This document shows, piece by piece, positions 1 through 9,872 of a DNA stretch of 64,000 nucleotides. Source of the stretch: Streptomyces sp. NBC_00390. Its GTDB lineage: Bacteria; Actinomycetota; Actinomycetes; Streptomycetales; Streptomycetaceae. Made by a program: the position numbers and the translations under genes. The stretch covers positions 7,874,001 to 7,938,000 of the forward strand of contig NZ_CP107945.1 of assembly GCF_036057275.1 (NCBI RefSeq), in the 5' to 3' direction. The first letter of the stretch is position 1. The number at the start of each line of letters is the position of its first letter. A model generated the notes under the pieces. The model worked only from the letters and a program-made list of their open reading frames with translations. It was not told the DNA's origin and made no database searches.

Positions 1-734
1 CCCGCCGCATCGGCCTGGACACAGCACGTGGATGGGGCGAGAGGTCCCTCCACATCACACAGCACCGTCTGCAACGCAGGCACCCCGGGCTGCACGTGGA
101 AACGACGTGGATCCCCGGGGACCCGGTCGACACACTGAGCACCGCGGGGAACGAGGCGGAGCTGCTCGTGCTGGGTTCTCGCGGCCTGAGCGGTATAGCC
201 GGCTTCCTGGCCGGATCCGTATCACTCGCAGTACTGGCCCGCATCCGGCGCCCCGCCGTCCTCGTCCGCCCCCAGACCGCCCCCGTGCCCCAGGAACACG
301 ACCCGGCCGGCGACATCCTGCTCGGACTGGACGCATCCCGGCCCAGCGACGAGATGCTCGCCTTCACCTTCGACACCGCAGACCGGTACAGCTGCGGAGT
401 GCGGGTGCTCTACAGCTGGGCGATGCCGCTGTTGCACGGCCCCGACATGGCCGGCGCCTTGCCGCTGCTGGCGGCCGAACTCGACAACGAGTGGGGCCAA
501 GCCCTCGACGCGGCGCTCACACCCTGGACGAAGAAGTACCCCGCCGTGCCCGTCGTCCGCCAGTGCCAACAAGGGCGTCCGGCACAGGACCTGATCGACG
601 CCGCGCCCCGTGCCCGGCTGGTCGTCGTGGGCCGCAGAAACCGCCGCTCACGGATCGGCACCCACATCGGCGCCGTCACCCATGCGGTTCTGCACCACTC
701 GCCGACTCCCGTCGCCGTCGTACCGCATGACTGA
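1..734 (+). CDS. Universal stress protein, tandem UspA domains (5' end outside window)
   Basis: The reading frame is open from base 3 with no start before the window edge, so the N-terminus is missing and at least 243 residues are visible. The first Usp domain ends with the nucleotide-binding signature GSRGLSGIAGFLAGSVS followed by PAVLVRP. A second Usp domain starts at ILLGLDASRPSDEML and ends VVVGRR...HSPTPVAVVPHD. The second glycine loop is degenerate (RRNRRSRIG), so only the first domain probably binds ATP. Tandem Usp proteins are standard members of DevR/OsdR dormancy regulons, which fits the neighbouring genes. The inner start at 96 would cut through the first domain and is unlikely. 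Function beyond stress survival is inferred. Confidence 0.88.
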   Translation, partial: RRIGLDTARGWGERSLHITQHRLQRRHPGLHVETTWIPGDPVDTLSTAGNEAELLVLGSRGLSGIAGFLAGSVSLAVLARIRRPAVLVRPQTAPVPQEHDPAGDILLGLDASRPSDEMLAFTFDTADRYSCGVRVLYSWAMPLLHGPDMAGALPLLAAELDNEWGQALDAALTPWTKKYPAVPVVRQCQQGRPAQDLIDAAPRARLVVVGRRNRRSRIGTHIGAVTHAVLHHSPTPVAVVPHD

Positions 735-745
735 ATCTGCCGGCC

Positions 746-985
746 TCAGCGCGGCACGTCGATCCGATGCTTTCGACCATGGCCGTCCACGCCGCGGCGG
801 CCCGGCTCGTGGAAGCGGGACAGGTGGTCGAGGGAGGGCTCCAGCCCCGCTGCGACCAGGAAGCCACGGCCGGTCGGCACATCACGTACGAAGAGGCTGA
901 AGGTCGCCGGGGCGTACATACCCTCCCGGAGGTAGGACAGGGCCATCGTGACCTGGTAGAGATCGGTGGTGGTGACCTCAGACAT
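746..985 (-). pseudogene. Nicotinate phosphoribosyltransferase, N-terminal remnant
   Basis: Seventy-nine codons starting at ATG 985 overlap the stop of the upstream CBS gene by 8 bp. The start TTDLYQVTMALSYLREGMY and the following FSLFVRD...GRGFLVAAGLE are the N-terminus of nicotinate phosphoribosyltransferase (first NAD-salvage enzyme, usually about 430-450 residues). After the segment LDHLSRFH the sequence loses similarity and stops, so some 80% of the enzyme, including the phosphoribosyl-pyrophosphate site, is absent. The convergent Usp gene ends 12 bp away, suggesting a deletion joined the two. The overlap with the CBS gene suggests the intact ancestor was translationally coupled to it. 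A short peptide may still be made, but catalysis is not possible. Confidence 0.8.
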
Positions 986-1610
986 GGCTGCCCCCGCTCC
1001 GCGCCAGGCCGCCAGGCGCGTCGTCGCGTTTGCAGGCGAGACGGGCGGTCACGTCCACGACGCCGTCCACGGTCTCGCACAGCCGCACAGTGATCGGTAT
1101 GAGGCTCTGGCGCGGCACGGTGCCGCTCAGCGTGACCCTGCCGTCGTCCACCCCGACCGTGACTGCGGAGGGTGACAGGGCGAGGGTGCGGGTCAGGACG
1201 TCCTCCAGGATCTCCTCCTGGATGGCCCGGTCTCCCCGCAGGAACAATTTCAGCAGGTCACTGCGGCTGATCACGCCCACCAGGCGACCCGAGTCGTCGA
1301 CCACCGGCAGTCGTTTGATGCGGTGTCCTTCCATCACCCTGGCCGCTTTGACGGCGCTCCATTCGGGGTGGGCGATCACTGCTGGGCTGGACATGAGCGC
1401 CTCGGCCGTGCTCGCGCGGCTCCCCGGCGGCCGACTGCGCAGCAGATCGGCCTCGGACACCACACCGACGGGGCGATCACCGGCGTCGATCACTGGTACC
1501 GCCGTGATGCCGTACTCGTCGAGCAGGCGGACGATCTCTTTGAATGCCGTGCCCCGCTGCACGCTGACGGCATTGGACGTCATCAAGTCGGCAACGCTGC
1601 GGTGCCTCAT
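978..1610 (-). CDS. CBS-pair and BON domain protein, copy 1
   Basis: A 210-residue protein with two CBS motifs (about residues 8-60 and 72-125) and a C-terminal BON domain (about 135-200). The first CBS motif starts VADLMTSNAVSV and contains GVVSEADLL. The second contains IKRLPVVDDSGRLVGVISR. The BON part contains VTVGVDDGRVTLSGTV. CBS pairs sense adenine nucleotides, and BON domains often bind membranes or lipids. No catalytic domain is present, so a sensor or adaptor role is likely but unproven. It is one of six intact paralogues in this stress locus. Divergent from the cation ATPase gene, it shares a 196-bp intergenic region that carries a candidate OsdR-type palindrome. Confidence 0.88.
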   Translation of the reverse strand: MRHRSVADLMTSNAVSVQRGTAFKEIVRLLDEYGITAVPVIDAGDRPVGVVSEADLLRSRPPGSRASTAEALMSSPAVIAHPEWSAVKAARVMEGHRIKRLPVVDDSGRLVGVISRSDLLKLFLRGDRAIQEEILEDVLTRTLALSPSAVTVGVDDGRVTLSGTVPRQSLIPITVRLCETVDGVVDVTARLACKRDDAPGGLARSGGSHV

Positions 1611-1709
1611 CGCTGATCAGTTCCTTCCGGACGAGCCGGACCTGTCGGCCTCGATCACCAGCGTGGAACGAGGACCACACCTCGCATAGGGCCTCAGGGG
1701 CATGTTTCC

Positions 1710-1722
1710 GGACCAATGGGTC
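1710..1722. promoter_or_regulatory. Candidate DevR/OsdR-type operator
   Basis: GGACC-AATG-GGTC is an imperfect inverted repeat with a 4-bp spacer, in the intergenic region between the divergent CBS-BON gene (start 1610) and the cation ATPase gene (start 1807/1816). It resembles the GGGCC-N4-GGCCC elements at 16191, 16858 and 19173. A weaker GGGCC-TCAG-GGGCA element lies 20 bp away at 1689. The assignment rests on similarity to the general DevR box pattern (G-rich half, 4-bp spacer, C-rich half) and on position. Confidence 0.45.
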
Positions 1723-1806
1723 TGAGTGGTGAATAGGATGTTCAGAACGTGCCTGCCTGCTCAATGCGGGTTCCCATTCCATGGCGAGTAGGCACCGGCG
1801 AACGGA

Positions 1807-4440
1807 GTGGCGCTCGTGACCCCTCGTCCCGTGCAGATGCCACCCACTGCTGCCGGGGGGAGTACGGGGCTCACGGAGCAAGAGGCAGCGCGCCGTCTCA
1901 TCGAGTACGGCCGCAACGAGGTAGCCGCACGGCGTCCGGTACGGCTGCACGCGCGCGTGCTGGCCCAGCTCCGAGATCCGCTGATCATGGTTCTCCTGGG
2001 TGCCGTGGCCCTGACCGTCGCCATTGGTGATCATGCTGATTCCGTGGTCATCGCCCTGGTGATCGTCGTGAACACCACGGTGGGCGTGGTCCAGGAGATC
2101 AGGGCCGACAACGCGGTGGCTGCCCTCTCCGCCATGTCCGCGCCCAGCGCGCGAGTACTGCGCGACGACGCGGACCGGGAGGTGCCTGCCACGGAGGTCG
2201 TGCCGGGAGACGTGCTGCTGCTGGGCGAAGGCGACATCGTGCCCGCAGACGCCCGCCTCATGGAGGCATCGGCGCTGCTCGTCGACGAGTCGATGCTGAC
2301 GGGTGAGTCCGTTCCGGTCGACAAGGACCTCCGCTCCCCGCGGCCCGAGGCGGCGACACTGAGCGCCGGCACCGTCGTCGTACGGGGGAGGGGGGTGGCA
2401 GAGGTGACGGCCACGGGGTCGGCGAGTGCCCTCGGCCGCATTGCCGCACTGCTCGTGGGCCGGTTGGAGCCGACACCGCTGCAGCGGCGGCTGGCGTCCC
2501 TGGGCCGCGTACTTGCTGTCGTCACGCTTGCCTTGTGTGTGCTCGTGTTCGGGCTTGGCCTTCTCCGCGGTCAGGGACTCGGGACGATGGCGGTGACGGC
2601 GATCAGCCTGGCGGTGGCCGCTGTTCCCGAGTCCCTGCCTGCCGTCGTCACCCTGGCGCTGGCCTTGGGTGCCCGCCGGATGGCAGCTCGGCATGCCGTG
2701 GTGAGGCGGCTGCCGGCGGTGGAGACGCTCGGCTCGGTGACTGTGCTCGGGACCGACAAGACGGGCACCCTCACCGAAGGCCGCATGGTGGTCGAACACG
2801 TCTGGACACCTGAAGGCACGGTGGAGTTCACAGGCGTCGGCTACGAGCCGAGGGGCGAGACGCGCGTCGGCGGAAAGGCCGCAAGTGCTGCCGAACTCGT
2901 CCCCGTGCAAGAACTGCTGACCGTCGCCGCGCTGTGCAGCGATGCCACCCTGCGTCCGCCGCAGTCAGAAGCGGAGCATGTCGACGACGAACGATGGACG
3001 GCCTCAGGAGATCCCATGGAAGCCGCACTGCTCACTGCGGCGGCCAAGGCCGGCTGCGCCGACCATCACGTGCTGCGGCAGCGGTATCCGCGCACGGCCG
3101 AGGAGCCGTTCGACAGCATGCGCAAGCGCATGACGACGCTGCACATGACTCCGTCCGGCCAGGTGATGGTGTGCTTGAAGGGGGCCCCGGAGGCCGTCGT
3201 CCACGAGGCTGTGCTCGACGAGAGCGCAGACCGGCTCGGCCGTGCCCGGCAGGAAGCGGCACGGCTGGCCGCGCAGGGGTACCGAGTGCTTGCTGTTGCT
3301 TCGGCGCTGCGCGACGTCCCGCCGGTGCACGTCGCCGATGCCGAGACGCAACTGCGCCTGCTCGGCCTTGTCGCGCTGAACGATCCTCCGAAGACCGCTG
3401 CGACCGCAACGCTGGCTGCCTGCCGGGCTGCGGGCATCACTCCGGTACTCATCACCGGTGACCATCCCGCCACCGCACGGGCGATCGCTGCGCGAGTGGG
3501 ACTGATCGACGCCGGCTCCGAGGCCCGCGACGTCGTCACGGGCCCTGCCCTGGCATCCGGAGCAGTCGGCGAAGTGACCGAGGTGCGCGTCTTCGCCCGC
3601 ACGGACCCGCAGCAGAAGCTGGACATCGTCCGGGCATGGCAGAGACGGGGCGACGTGACGGCGATGACCGGCGACGGCGTCAACGACGGACCTGCGCTGC
3701 ACCAGGCGGACATCGGGGTGGCCATGGGGCGGCGGGGCACCGAGGTCGCGCGACAGTCGGCCGATCTGGTGCTCACCGACGACGAGTTGTCCACGGTGGT
3801 CGCAGCGGTCGAGGAGGGACGCCGCGTCTACGACAACATCCGCCGGTTTCTGGTCTACGGGCTGGCAGGCGGCGCGGCGGAGATTCTCGTCATGCTCGTC
3901 GGACCCGCCTTCGGGCTTGCCCTGCCGCTGCGGGCCGGCCAGATCCTGTGGATCAACCTGCTGACCCACGGCCTGACGGGGGTGGCAATGGGAGCGGAGC
4001 CTGTGTCACCTCACGCCATGCGACGGCCACCGCGCCCGCCGCACCAGCATGTTCTGGGGCACGGTCTGTGGCAGAGAGTGCTCTTCCTTGCGGCTGTGGT
4101 GACTGTGGCCAGTCTGGCGGCGGGACTGTGGGCCCGGGCTGCGGGAGCGCCGTGGCAGAGTGTTCTGTTCCTCTCCTTGCTGGCCGCGCAGCTCGGGATC
4201 GTCCTTGGCCTGCGCACTCGCCTCCTGACCCGCGAGAACCTGTTTCTCCCGCTGTCCGTTCTGGCCTCGGCCGGGCTGGCGGCTGCCGCCCTCTACTTGC
4301 CTTTCCTGGGCGCGGTGCTGGAGACGGAGCCGCTGGGTGCAGAGGAGGTCGGCATCGCGGCCTGCGCAGGCGTGGCCGGGTTCGTCGCGGCAAGGATGAG
4401 CGGCCAGAGATGGGTGAGGAAGCTTGTCGTGAAGGGATGA
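1807..4440 (+). CDS. P-type cation-transporting ATPase (P2A, CtpF-like)
   Basis: An 877-residue membrane pump. It shows the cation-ATPase N-terminal domain ([18 protein letters not shown]), the actuator motif [12 protein letters not shown], the phosphorylation motif DKTGTLTE with Asp317, and the hinge [10 protein letters not shown] near residue 620. [15 protein letters not shown] helix 4 replaces the usual VPEG. A C-terminal cation-ATPase domain with several membrane helices ends the protein. This architecture is the SERCA/PMCA-like P2A group that includes mycobacterial CtpF, a DevR-regulon pump. Ca2+ or another divalent ion is likely, but the substrate cannot be read from sequence. GTG 1807 is the longest start, but GGAG at 1804-1807 sits 8 bp before GTG 1816, which may be the true start. 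The gene converges with the next CBS-BON gene 14 bp away. Confidence 0.92.
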   Translation: MALVTPRPVQMPPTAAGGSTGLTEQEAARRLIEYGRNEVAARRPVRLHARVLAQLRDPLIMVLLGAVALTVAIGDHADSVVIALVIVVNTTVGVVQEIRADNAVAALSAMSAPSARVLRDDADREVPATEVVPGDVLLLGEGDIVPADARLMEASALLVDESMLTGESVPVDKDLRSPRPEAATLSAGTVVVRGRGVAEVTATGSASALGRIAALLVGRLEPTPLQRRLASLGRVLAVVTLALCVLVFGLGLLRGQGLGTMAVTAISLAVAAVPESLPAVVTLALALGARRMAARHAVVRRLPAVETLGSVTVLGTDKTGTLTEGRMVVEHVWTPEGTVEFTGVGYEPRGETRVGGKAASAAELVPVQELLTVAALCSDATLRPPQSEAEHVDDERWTASGDPMEAALLTAAAKAGCADHHVLRQRYPRTAEEPFDSMRKRMTTLHMTPSGQVMVCLKGAPEAVVHEAVLDESADRLGRARQEAARLAAQGYRVLAVASALRDVPPVHVADAETQLRLLGLVALNDPPKTAATATLAACRAAGITPVLITGDHPATARAIAARVGLIDAGSEARDVVTGPALASGAVGEVTEVRVFARTDPQQKLDIVRAWQRRGDVTAMTGDGVNDGPALHQADIGVAMGRRGTEVARQSADLVLTDDELSTVVAAVEEGRRVYDNIRRFLVYGLAGGAAEILVMLVGPAFGLALPLRAGQILWINLLTHGLTGVAMGAEPVSPHAMRRPPRPPHQHVLGHGLWQRVLFLAAVVTVASLAAGLWARAAGAPWQSVLFLSLLAAQLGIVLGLRTRLLTRENLFLPLSVLASAGLAAAALYLPFLGAVLETEPLGAEEVGIAACAGVAGFVAARMSGQRWVRKLVVKG

Positions 4441-4454
4441 CGAGCCGCAGGACG

Positions 4455-5060
4455 TCAGAACACGGGGTGACGGACGTCGATCTGGGCGTTGACGTCCACG
4501 ACTCCGGGAACAGCCCGCGCCAGCCGGACGAGCACGTCGATCAGCGTGCTGACAGGCACAGCGCCGGTCAGCGTGACGGCACCGTCCTTCACGTGGACGT
4601 CGAGTTCCGACGCCTTGGCAGGGATCAGATGCGCGATCAGTTCGTGGCGCACTTCCTCGGCGATGTCGGCGTCCGAGCGGAGATAGATCTTCAGGAGGTC
4701 TCCCCGGCTGACCACACCGAGCAGGTGTCCCTCGGCATCCACCACGGGCAGACGCTTGAGGTGTCTGCGGGCCATCAACCGTGCGGCGCCCGCGATCGTG
4801 GTGTCCGGTTGCACGGTGACGGCGGGGGTCGTCATGAGCCGGCCCGCGGTCACCGCGCGCGAAGCGTCCTCCCCCTGGGCCTTGATGATCAGGTCTCCCT
4901 CGGAGACGACCCCGGTGACGTGTCCCTCGGCCGAGAGGACGGGCAGGGCGCTGACGTGCCACTGCTGCATGGCCTCCACGATCTCCTTGAACGGTGCGTC
5001 GCTGTTCACCGAGATCACGGCGTGGGTCATCACATCAGCGACGGTTCGTACGTGCTTCAT
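4455..5060 (-). CDS. CBS-pair and BON domain protein, copy 2
   Basis: A 201-residue protein that starts MKHVRTVADVMTHAV. ATG 5060 is chosen because AGGGAGGAACGGTC precedes it. A longer frame to 5177 exists but has a non-protein-like N-terminus. The first CBS motif contains ALPVLSAEGHVTGVVSEGDL, the second LKRLPVVDAEGHLLGVVSR. The BON domain contains VHVKDGAVTLTGAVPV and ends near GVVDVNAQIDVRHP. It probably senses nucleotide or redox state; no enzyme domain is present. The upstream region carries a GGGGCC/GGCCCC palindrome at 5131-5147. Confidence 0.88.
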   Translation of the reverse strand: MKHVRTVADVMTHAVISVNSDAPFKEIVEAMQQWHVSALPVLSAEGHVTGVVSEGDLIIKAQGEDASRAVTAGRLMTTPAVTVQPDTTIAGAARLMARRHLKRLPVVDAEGHLLGVVSRGDLLKIYLRSDADIAEEVRHELIAHLIPAKASELDVHVKDGAVTLTGAVPVSTLIDVLVRLARAVPGVVDVNAQIDVRHPVF

Positions 5061-5130
5061 GACCGTTCCTCCCTGTCGTGTGCATACCTGCCGTAACTCC
5101 GATGGTGCCGTCCGGGAAGTGGTGAGGGCA

Positions 5131-5147
5131 GGGGCCGAGCGGGCCCC
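5131..5147. promoter_or_regulatory. Candidate DevR/OsdR-type operator
   Basis: GGGGCC-GAGCG-GGCCCC is a perfect 6-bp inverted repeat with a 5-bp spacer, located 71-87 bp upstream of the copy-2 CBS-BON start. Its spacer is one base longer than in the GGGCC-GAAN-GGCCC sites elsewhere in the locus, so it is a weaker member of the set. Confidence 0.4.
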
Positions 5148-5439
5148 TCCGAGGGCCGCCCGACCCCCGATGACCACTCTGGCCCGGTGATGTCATGGAA
5201 CTGACGGAAAGGGCCACGAGGAGGCGCGGAGAACCGGCCGACGTGCACCGCGCAATCAGGATCCGCGAGAAGCGGGTGACCCTTTCCGTCTCATGCTGTC
5301 CGGATGAGGGCGGCGCGCCGCTTCTGCTGCCGTGGCCGTCGGTCGCGAGGCCTGTGCTCGTCTCACCATTCTGACCCCAGGACGCTCACCGGTCAGGCCG
5401 AGTGGTGTCCGTGGGGGCGCTCGAGTCCAGGTCCTGGTC

Positions 5440-5693
5440 GTCGATCTCGTAGCCGAGGCTCCGTGGACGGCGACCACCCCGTCCACGGAGCGGCACAGCC
5501 GCTCGACGATCGGCATGTCGGCCCTTTCGGCGACCCGTCCGGTCAGGGTCACTACGCCCTCGCATACGGTGGCGTTGACGCTGCCAGGGACGGGTCCGAG
5601 GGTTTCGCTGAGCACGTCCTGGTGGATTTCGTCGCTGATGGCTTCGTCGCGGCGCAGGAAGGGGCGAAGCAGGTCGCACCTGCTGACCATGCC
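5440..5693 (-). pseudogene. CBS-BON protein remnant (end of second CBS motif plus BON)
   Basis: Reading from about 5693, AGMVSRCDLLRPFLRRDEAI matches the end of the second CBS motif in the paralogues (compare VVSRSDLLKVFLRPDEDI at copy 3). A BON-like stretch follows (VNATVCEGVVTLTGRVAE, then VDGVVAVHG). The first CBS motif and most of the second are gone. Upstream in the same frame is low-complexity sequence unlike protein, and the frame runs on past the BON end without a paralogue-like C-terminus. It is best read as a degraded seventh CBS-BON gene. The rest of the 5061-5915 gap shows no other gene. Confidence 0.72.
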
Positions 5694-5915
5694 GGCCCTG
5701 GGAGCCTGTGGCGGCTCCGCACCCGTACTGCAACTCTCTGGCCTCGCTCCCCGGGAAGACAGAGCCGAATGGTCCCGGAAAGGGACGGCCCGCCCCTGTG
5801 GCGGCGCGTCGTGGGCGTGTGACTCTGATCTCGTCAACAGGACGCTGCGAGGAGCAGGGACATCAGGTCGTTCAATCGTCAAGAGTGGGCGTACGAACCG
5901 AAGAGGGGCAGCGGC

Positions 5916-6143
5916 ATGTGGGCCGGCGTGGGCGATCAGATCGTTGTGGGAGGTCCCACCGTGGGAGATTCGGGCCGCGACGGAGAGATCGTCGGCCTGC
6001 ACCACCCGGACGGGACTCCGCCCTATGACGTGCGCTGGTCGGACACCGGGCGTGTCACCGTGTTCTTCCCGGGGCCGGACGCCCGTATCAAGCACCTCAC
6101 GGACCATGGGCACCACACGGGCAGGGGCACACCGAGGCCATGA
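5916..6143 (+). CDS. DUF1918 domain protein
   Basis: A 75-residue protein that starts MWAGVGDQIVVGGPTVGD after an AGGGGC ribosome-binding site. The core IVGLHHPDGTPPYDVRWSDT followed by VTVFFPGPDA is the DUF1918 family signature, a small beta-barrel (SH3-like) fold common in actinobacteria. It often lies near universal stress and redox genes. Function is unknown. It stands alone on the plus strand between two minus-strand CBS-BON sequences. A weak GGGAC-ATCA-GGTCG element lies at 5857-5870. Confidence 0.82.
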   Translation: MWAGVGDQIVVGGPTVGDSGRDGEIVGLHHPDGTPPYDVRWSDTGRVTVFFPGPDARIKHLTDHGHHTGRGTPRP

Positions 6144-6307
6144 GTCGAAGTGTGCGCGCGGCGCACGGTACCTGAGATGTGTTGCCGGCGGGCCCACGGT
6201 CGGGAGGACTGTGGCGAGTGGGGAGGTGGCGCGTTCGCCGGGTGGACATCGTGACGCACCGAGAGGCCGGGCCACGGCTCGTTCCGCTGTTCGTGCGCGC
6301 GGCGCCT

Positions 6308-6955
6308 TCAAGGCGAGACGCCCTGGGCTTCGTCCAGGTCCAGTCGGACGTCCACCACGCCCTCGACGGCGCTGACGGCCCGGGCCAGCAGCGGTACCAG
6401 CGCCCGGTCCCGCAAACTGCCCTCCAGGGTCACGATGCCCTCCGTGACCGAGACCTCCAACTGCGCGGTGGCAGGCAGGCGGTGGACGATCGTGCTTCGG
6501 ATCTCGCCGGCGATGTCCTCGTCCGGCCGGAGGAACACCTTCAGCAGGTCACTGCGGCTGACCACACCCTCCAGCATTCCGACCTCATCGACCACGGGCA
6601 GCCGCTTCACGCGCCGCCGCGCCATGATCCGGGCAGCCTCGGCCAGCGTGGCGCCCGCGTGGACGGTGACGGCCGGGCTGGACATCAGTTCCTCCGCCGA
6701 CACCGCTCCCGCCTTGGCGGCCTGGGTCGGCGGCCTTCCCCACTGCTCGGAATCACCGTCGCGCGCCTCCTCCTTGGGCAGCAGGTCCGCTTCCGACACC
6801 ACGCCGATGACCCGCCCCTCACCCTCCAGTACCGGCAGCGCGTTGACCTTCCACTGCTGCATCAGCTCGACGATCTCCTTGTAGGTGGCGTGACGCCCTA
6901 CGGCGACAGCGGTGTGGGTCATCACGTCGCTCACCGTGTGCGGTGAATCAGGCAT
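6308..6955 (-). CDS. CBS-pair and BON domain protein, copy 3 (hydrogenase operon)
   Basis: A 215-residue protein. Its ATG overlaps the stop of the hydrogenase large-subunit gene by 8 bp, making it the last gene of that operon. CBS motifs contain VSDVMTHTAVAVGRHATYKE and VKRLPVVDEVGMLEGVVSR. The BON domain contains LEVSVTEGIVTLEGSLRD and ends VEGVVDVRLDLDEAQG. A 25-residue insert rich in charged residues separates the CBS motifs. Because translation is coupled to the hydrogenase, it may report energy status to that enzyme or membrane; this is an inference from position. Confidence 0.88.
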   Translation of the reverse strand: MPDSPHTVSDVMTHTAVAVGRHATYKEIVELMQQWKVNALPVLEGEGRVIGVVSEADLLPKEEARDGDSEQWGRPPTQAAKAGAVSAEELMSSPAVTVHAGATLAEAARIMARRRVKRLPVVDEVGMLEGVVSRSDLLKVFLRPDEDIAGEIRSTIVHRLPATAQLEVSVTEGIVTLEGSLRDRALVPLLARAVSAVEGVVDVRLDLDEAQGVSP

Positions 6956-8306
6956 GGCGGCTCTCCCTTGCCTTCGGGCGGCGCTCGACGGTGAGGTCGA
7001 GGAAGTGGGTGGAACAGGAGATGCACGGGTCGTGATTGCGGATCACCCGCTCGCACAGCGCGGTCAGCACTGCGTCGTCCGCATCGTGCTGCGCCACGGC
7101 GCTGCGGGCGGCGCGGACGAGGTCGTCCTCGATCGCGCCCTGGTTCTGGGCGGTGGGCGGGACCAGTTGGGCATCCGTGACTGTGCCGTCGGCATCGAGC
7201 ACGTACCGGTGGTACAGCAGCCCGCGGGGCGCCTCCGTCGCGCCGTGCCCGGTGCCCGCCACAGGGGGCACATCGGTGTACGGACGTGGCGGGGGAACAT
7301 AGGACTCGATGATCCGCAGCGCTTCCTCCACCGCGTACACGACCTCGACCGCGCGGACCAGGATCGACCGGTAGGGGTTGCGGCACACCGCACCGTCCGC
7401 GGGATCGCCGAGCCCTGCCTCCCGTGCCGCCTGCCTCGCCGTGTGCGACAGTCTCCGGCCGCTGATCGCGAACCGTGCGAGGGAGCCGGTGAGATGACGC
7501 CGCCCGTCCAGACGTGAGTGCAGCGCCGTGGAATGCGGTACCTGCACCTCGCGCACTCGTACGGGAAAGTCGTCCAGGGGGAACGCATAAGACGTCCCGT
7601 CGGGACGCAGTACCGTCGGGGTGCCCGATTCGATGGCGTACGTCCCGGGCTCGGCCAGTGCCAGAAAGTCGGCGTCGGTCTCGGCTTCCGGGAAGTCGAA
7701 GCCGGCGACCCAGCGCACGGTCTCCCAGGCGTCGTCCTGCGCCTGCCGCAATTGCTGGGCCAGCGGGTGCAGTTCAGCTACGGACGGCACCCGGTAGAAG
7801 CCGCCGATCCGGACGTTGACCGGATGGATCGCCCGGCCGCCGAGCAGTTCCATCACGGCGTTGCCCGCCCGCTTCAGCCGCAGTCCCCGCTCCACGTGGG
7901 CGCGTTGGGTGCGTGCCAGCTCGATGGCGCTGTCGTATCCGAGAAAGTCAGGGGCGTGCAGGAGATAGACATGCAGCGTCTGACTCTCGATCCACTCGCC
8001 GCAGTAGAGCAGTCGGCGCAGCTGTGCGACGCCAGGGTCGACCGTGACGCCACAGGCGTCCTCGATGGCGGCGCACGCACTCATCTGGTAGGCAACCGGG
8101 CAGATCCCGCACACGCGGGAGGTGATGTCCGGGGGCTCGGTGTGTCCGCGGCCCCTGAGGAACGCCTCGAAGAAGCGTGGAGGTTCGTAGATGTCCAGGC
8201 GTGCCTCGGTGATCTCGCCGTCGTCCAGTCGAAGGTGAAGCGAGCCTTCGCCTTCGACCCGGGAGAGCGAGCCGATGTGCAGGACACGGGATCCGCGGTG
8301 GGTCAT
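6948..8306 (-). CDS. hydA: [NiFe] hydrogenase large subunit, group 3b-like (HydA/HyhL)
   Basis: A 452-residue catalytic subunit that oxidises H2 or reduces protons. The N-terminal nickel ligands are in [13 protein letters not shown] (Cys66, Cys69), the C-terminal pair in DPCISCSTH (Cys428, Cys431). Eighteen residues follow His434, the C-terminal extension normally removed by a maturation endopeptidase such as the one at 16307. ATG 8306 overlaps the small-subunit stop as ATGA. Companion HydB-, HydG- and HydD-type subunits mark the cytoplasmic NAD(P)-coupled group 3b (sulfhydrogenase) type. In mycobacteria the corresponding enzyme belongs to the DevR regulon. No hyp (HypABCDEF) maturation genes lie in the window. 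Confidence 0.93.
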   Translation of the reverse strand: MTHRGSRVLHIGSLSRVEGEGSLHLRLDDGEITEARLDIYEPPRFFEAFLRGRGHTEPPDITSRVCGICPVAYQMSACAAIEDACGVTVDPGVAQLRRLLYCGEWIESQTLHVYLLHAPDFLGYDSAIELARTQRAHVERGLRLKRAGNAVMELLGGRAIHPVNVRIGGFYRVPSVAELHPLAQQLRQAQDDAWETVRWVAGFDFPEAETDADFLALAEPGTYAIESGTPTVLRPDGTSYAFPLDDFPVRVREVQVPHSTALHSRLDGRRHLTGSLARFAISGRRLSHTARQAAREAGLGDPADGAVCRNPYRSILVRAVEVVYAVEEALRIIESYVPPPRPYTDVPPVAGTGHGATEAPRGLLYHRYVLDADGTVTDAQLVPPTAQNQGAIEDDLVRAARSAVAQHDADDAVLTALCERVIRNHDPCISCSTHFLDLTVERRPKARESRHA

Positions 8307-9064
8307 GGCCGGCTGTCCTCTTCTTGGGCGAAGGCGGTGGCGTTGAAGGTGCGCAGGATGCGCTCGGTGTCGCGGTCGTCCATGCCGTCCCGGTGCAGGA
8401 AGGGGATGAGCGCCGGGAGGTTGGTGGATCCGGAGGGTCCGAAGCAGCCGTAGCAACCACGTCCGTAGGCGGGGCAGATGGCTCCGCATCCGGCGTGCGT
8501 GACGGGACCCAGGCAGGGCGTGCCGTGCGCGACCGTGACACAGACCGTCCCGCGGCGCTTGCACTCGAAGCACACGCTGTGGTTCGGCACATCCGGCTTG
8601 CGGCCGAACAGGAAAGCCGTGATGACTTCGAGGAGTTGGCGGCGGTCGATGGGGCAACCACGCAGTTCGAAGTCGACGTCGACATGGTCCGAGACGGGGG
8701 TGGACGTGGACAGTGTCTCGATGTACTCGGGGCGGGCGTAGACGGTGCGGCGGAACTCATCGACGTCCGCGAAGTTGCGCAGTGCCTGAATGCCGCCCGC
8801 CGTGGCGCAGGCTCCGATCGTCACCAGCCGGTGTGCCGCCGCGCGGATCGCGCGGACCCGCTCCGCGTCTGCGGGCGTGCTGACCGACCCCTCGACCAGG
8901 GCGAGGTCGTACGGACCGGGCTGAACCGCACTGGAGGCCTCCAGGAAATGGGTGATCTCCACCCGGCCCGCGAGGGCCAGGAGCTCGTCCTCGCAGTCCA
9001 GCAGGGTCAGCTGGCAGCCGTCGCAGGAAGCGAGCTTGAACACGGCCAGCGTGGGAACGTCCAT
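8303..9064 (-). CDS. hydD: [NiFe] hydrogenase small subunit, group 3b-like (HydD/HyhS)
   Basis: A 253-residue iron-sulfur subunit that carries electrons from the Ni-Fe site. ATG 9064 gives [18 protein letters not shown], with the proximal-cluster cysteines Cys14 and Cys17. Further cysteines lie in [51 protein letters not shown] and GCYGCFG, enough for three clusters. There is no Tat signal, so the enzyme is cytoplasmic. It is coupled to the large subunit by a 4-bp overlap and separated from the flavoprotein subunit by 1 bp. Confidence 0.92.
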   Translation of the reverse strand: MDVPTLAVFKLASCDGCQLTLLDCEDELLALAGRVEITHFLEASSAVQPGPYDLALVEGSVSTPADAERVRAIRAAAHRLVTIGACATAGGIQALRNFADVDEFRRTVYARPEYIETLSTSTPVSDHVDVDFELRGCPIDRRQLLEVITAFLFGRKPDVPNHSVCFECKRRGTVCVTVAHGTPCLGPVTHAGCGAICPAYGRGCYGCFGPSGSTNLPALIPFLHRDGMDDRDTERILRTFNATAFAQEEDSRP

Positions 9065-9065
9065 G

Positions 9066-9872
9066 TCACAGCTCCCTGACGCCGAGCAGCGGAGCGGCAC
9101 GGTCCCAGCTCAGCACGGGTCCGTCGCGGCACAGGAGCACCGGGCCGAGTTGACAGTGTCCGCAGTGTCCCGTCCCGCAGCGCATGTTCCGTTCGAGGGA
9201 CACCTGGATGTGCTGCTCCGGGATCCCGCGGTGCGACAGGTTACGGGCGGCGGAACGGATCATTGGTTCGGGTCCGCAGAGGAACGCCGTGCTGGTCCCG
9301 GGGTCGAAGTGGGTGCTGTCGAGCAGCTGCGTCACCAGGCCCACGTGACCTCGCCACCGGTCGTCCGGCCGGTCCACCGTCACCCCGGTGAAGGTGGTGG
9401 GCCACGTCTCGATCTCCGCCGCGTGGATCAGATCCGCGGGCGTCCGGGCGCCGATCAGCACGTTCAGTCGGCCGAACCTGTCGCGGTCGGCCGTCACCGC
9501 GTGGACGAGCGGCCGCAGGGGCGCCAGGCCGATGCCGCCTGCGATCACCACGATGTCCCGGCCGACGGCCGTCTCGAGGTCCCACGTCGTGCCGAACGGT
9601 CCGCGCAGCCCGATGACCTCGCCTTCGCGGGCTCTGCTCAGCGCTTCGGAGACCGCGCCCACCTCGCGAACGGTGTGGCAGAGCCCGCCGTCCGGGGGGA
9701 TCTCGCTCACCGACAGCGGGATCTCGCCCCGTCCGAAGGCGTACACCATGGCGAACTGGCCCGGCGCGAACGCGGGAAGCTGCTCGGCGACAGGTCGCAG
9801 CCGCAGCGTGGCGGTGTCGTCCGTCTCCTGTCGTCGGGCGACCACGCTGTACGGCACCGGGGCGCCGGTCAT
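9066..9872 (-). CDS. hydG: Hydrogenase FAD/NAD(P)-binding subunit (HydG-like)
   Basis: A 268-residue ferredoxin-reductase-type subunit that passes electrons between the hydrogenase and NAD(P). An FAD-binding domain ([20 protein letters not shown]) is followed by the NAD-binding motif [16 protein letters not shown] and [15 protein letters not shown]-terminal [2Fe-2S] cysteine motif follows: [22 protein letters not shown] 9872 overlaps the upstream stop as ATGA and fits the start of the conserved domain. It is the third catalytic-complex gene in hydB-CNBD-hydG-hydD-hydA order. Confidence 0.9.
   Translation of the reverse strand: MTGAPVPYSVVARRQETDDTATLRLRPVAEQLPAFAPGQFAMVYAFGRGEIPLSVSEIPPDGGLCHTVREVGAVSEALSRAREGEVIGLRGPFGTTWDLETAVGRDIVVIAGGIGLAPLRPLVHAVTADRDRFGRLNVLIGARTPADLIHAAEIETWPTTFTGVTVDRPDDRWRGHVGLVTQLLDSTHFDPGTSTAFLCGPEPMIRSAARNLSHRGIPEQHIQVSLERNMRCGTGHCGHCQLGPVLLCRDGPVLSWDRAAPLLGVREL

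Noticed and set aside
1477-2910. 477-codon minus-strand frame over the ATPase start
   Set aside because: His/Arg-rich non-protein composition, antisense to a clear P-type ATPase.
5256-6311. Full 351-aa protein at the CBS-BON remnant
   Set aside because: Only about 85 codons resemble the family; the N-terminal 200 residues are random-like and overlap the DUF1918 gene antisense.
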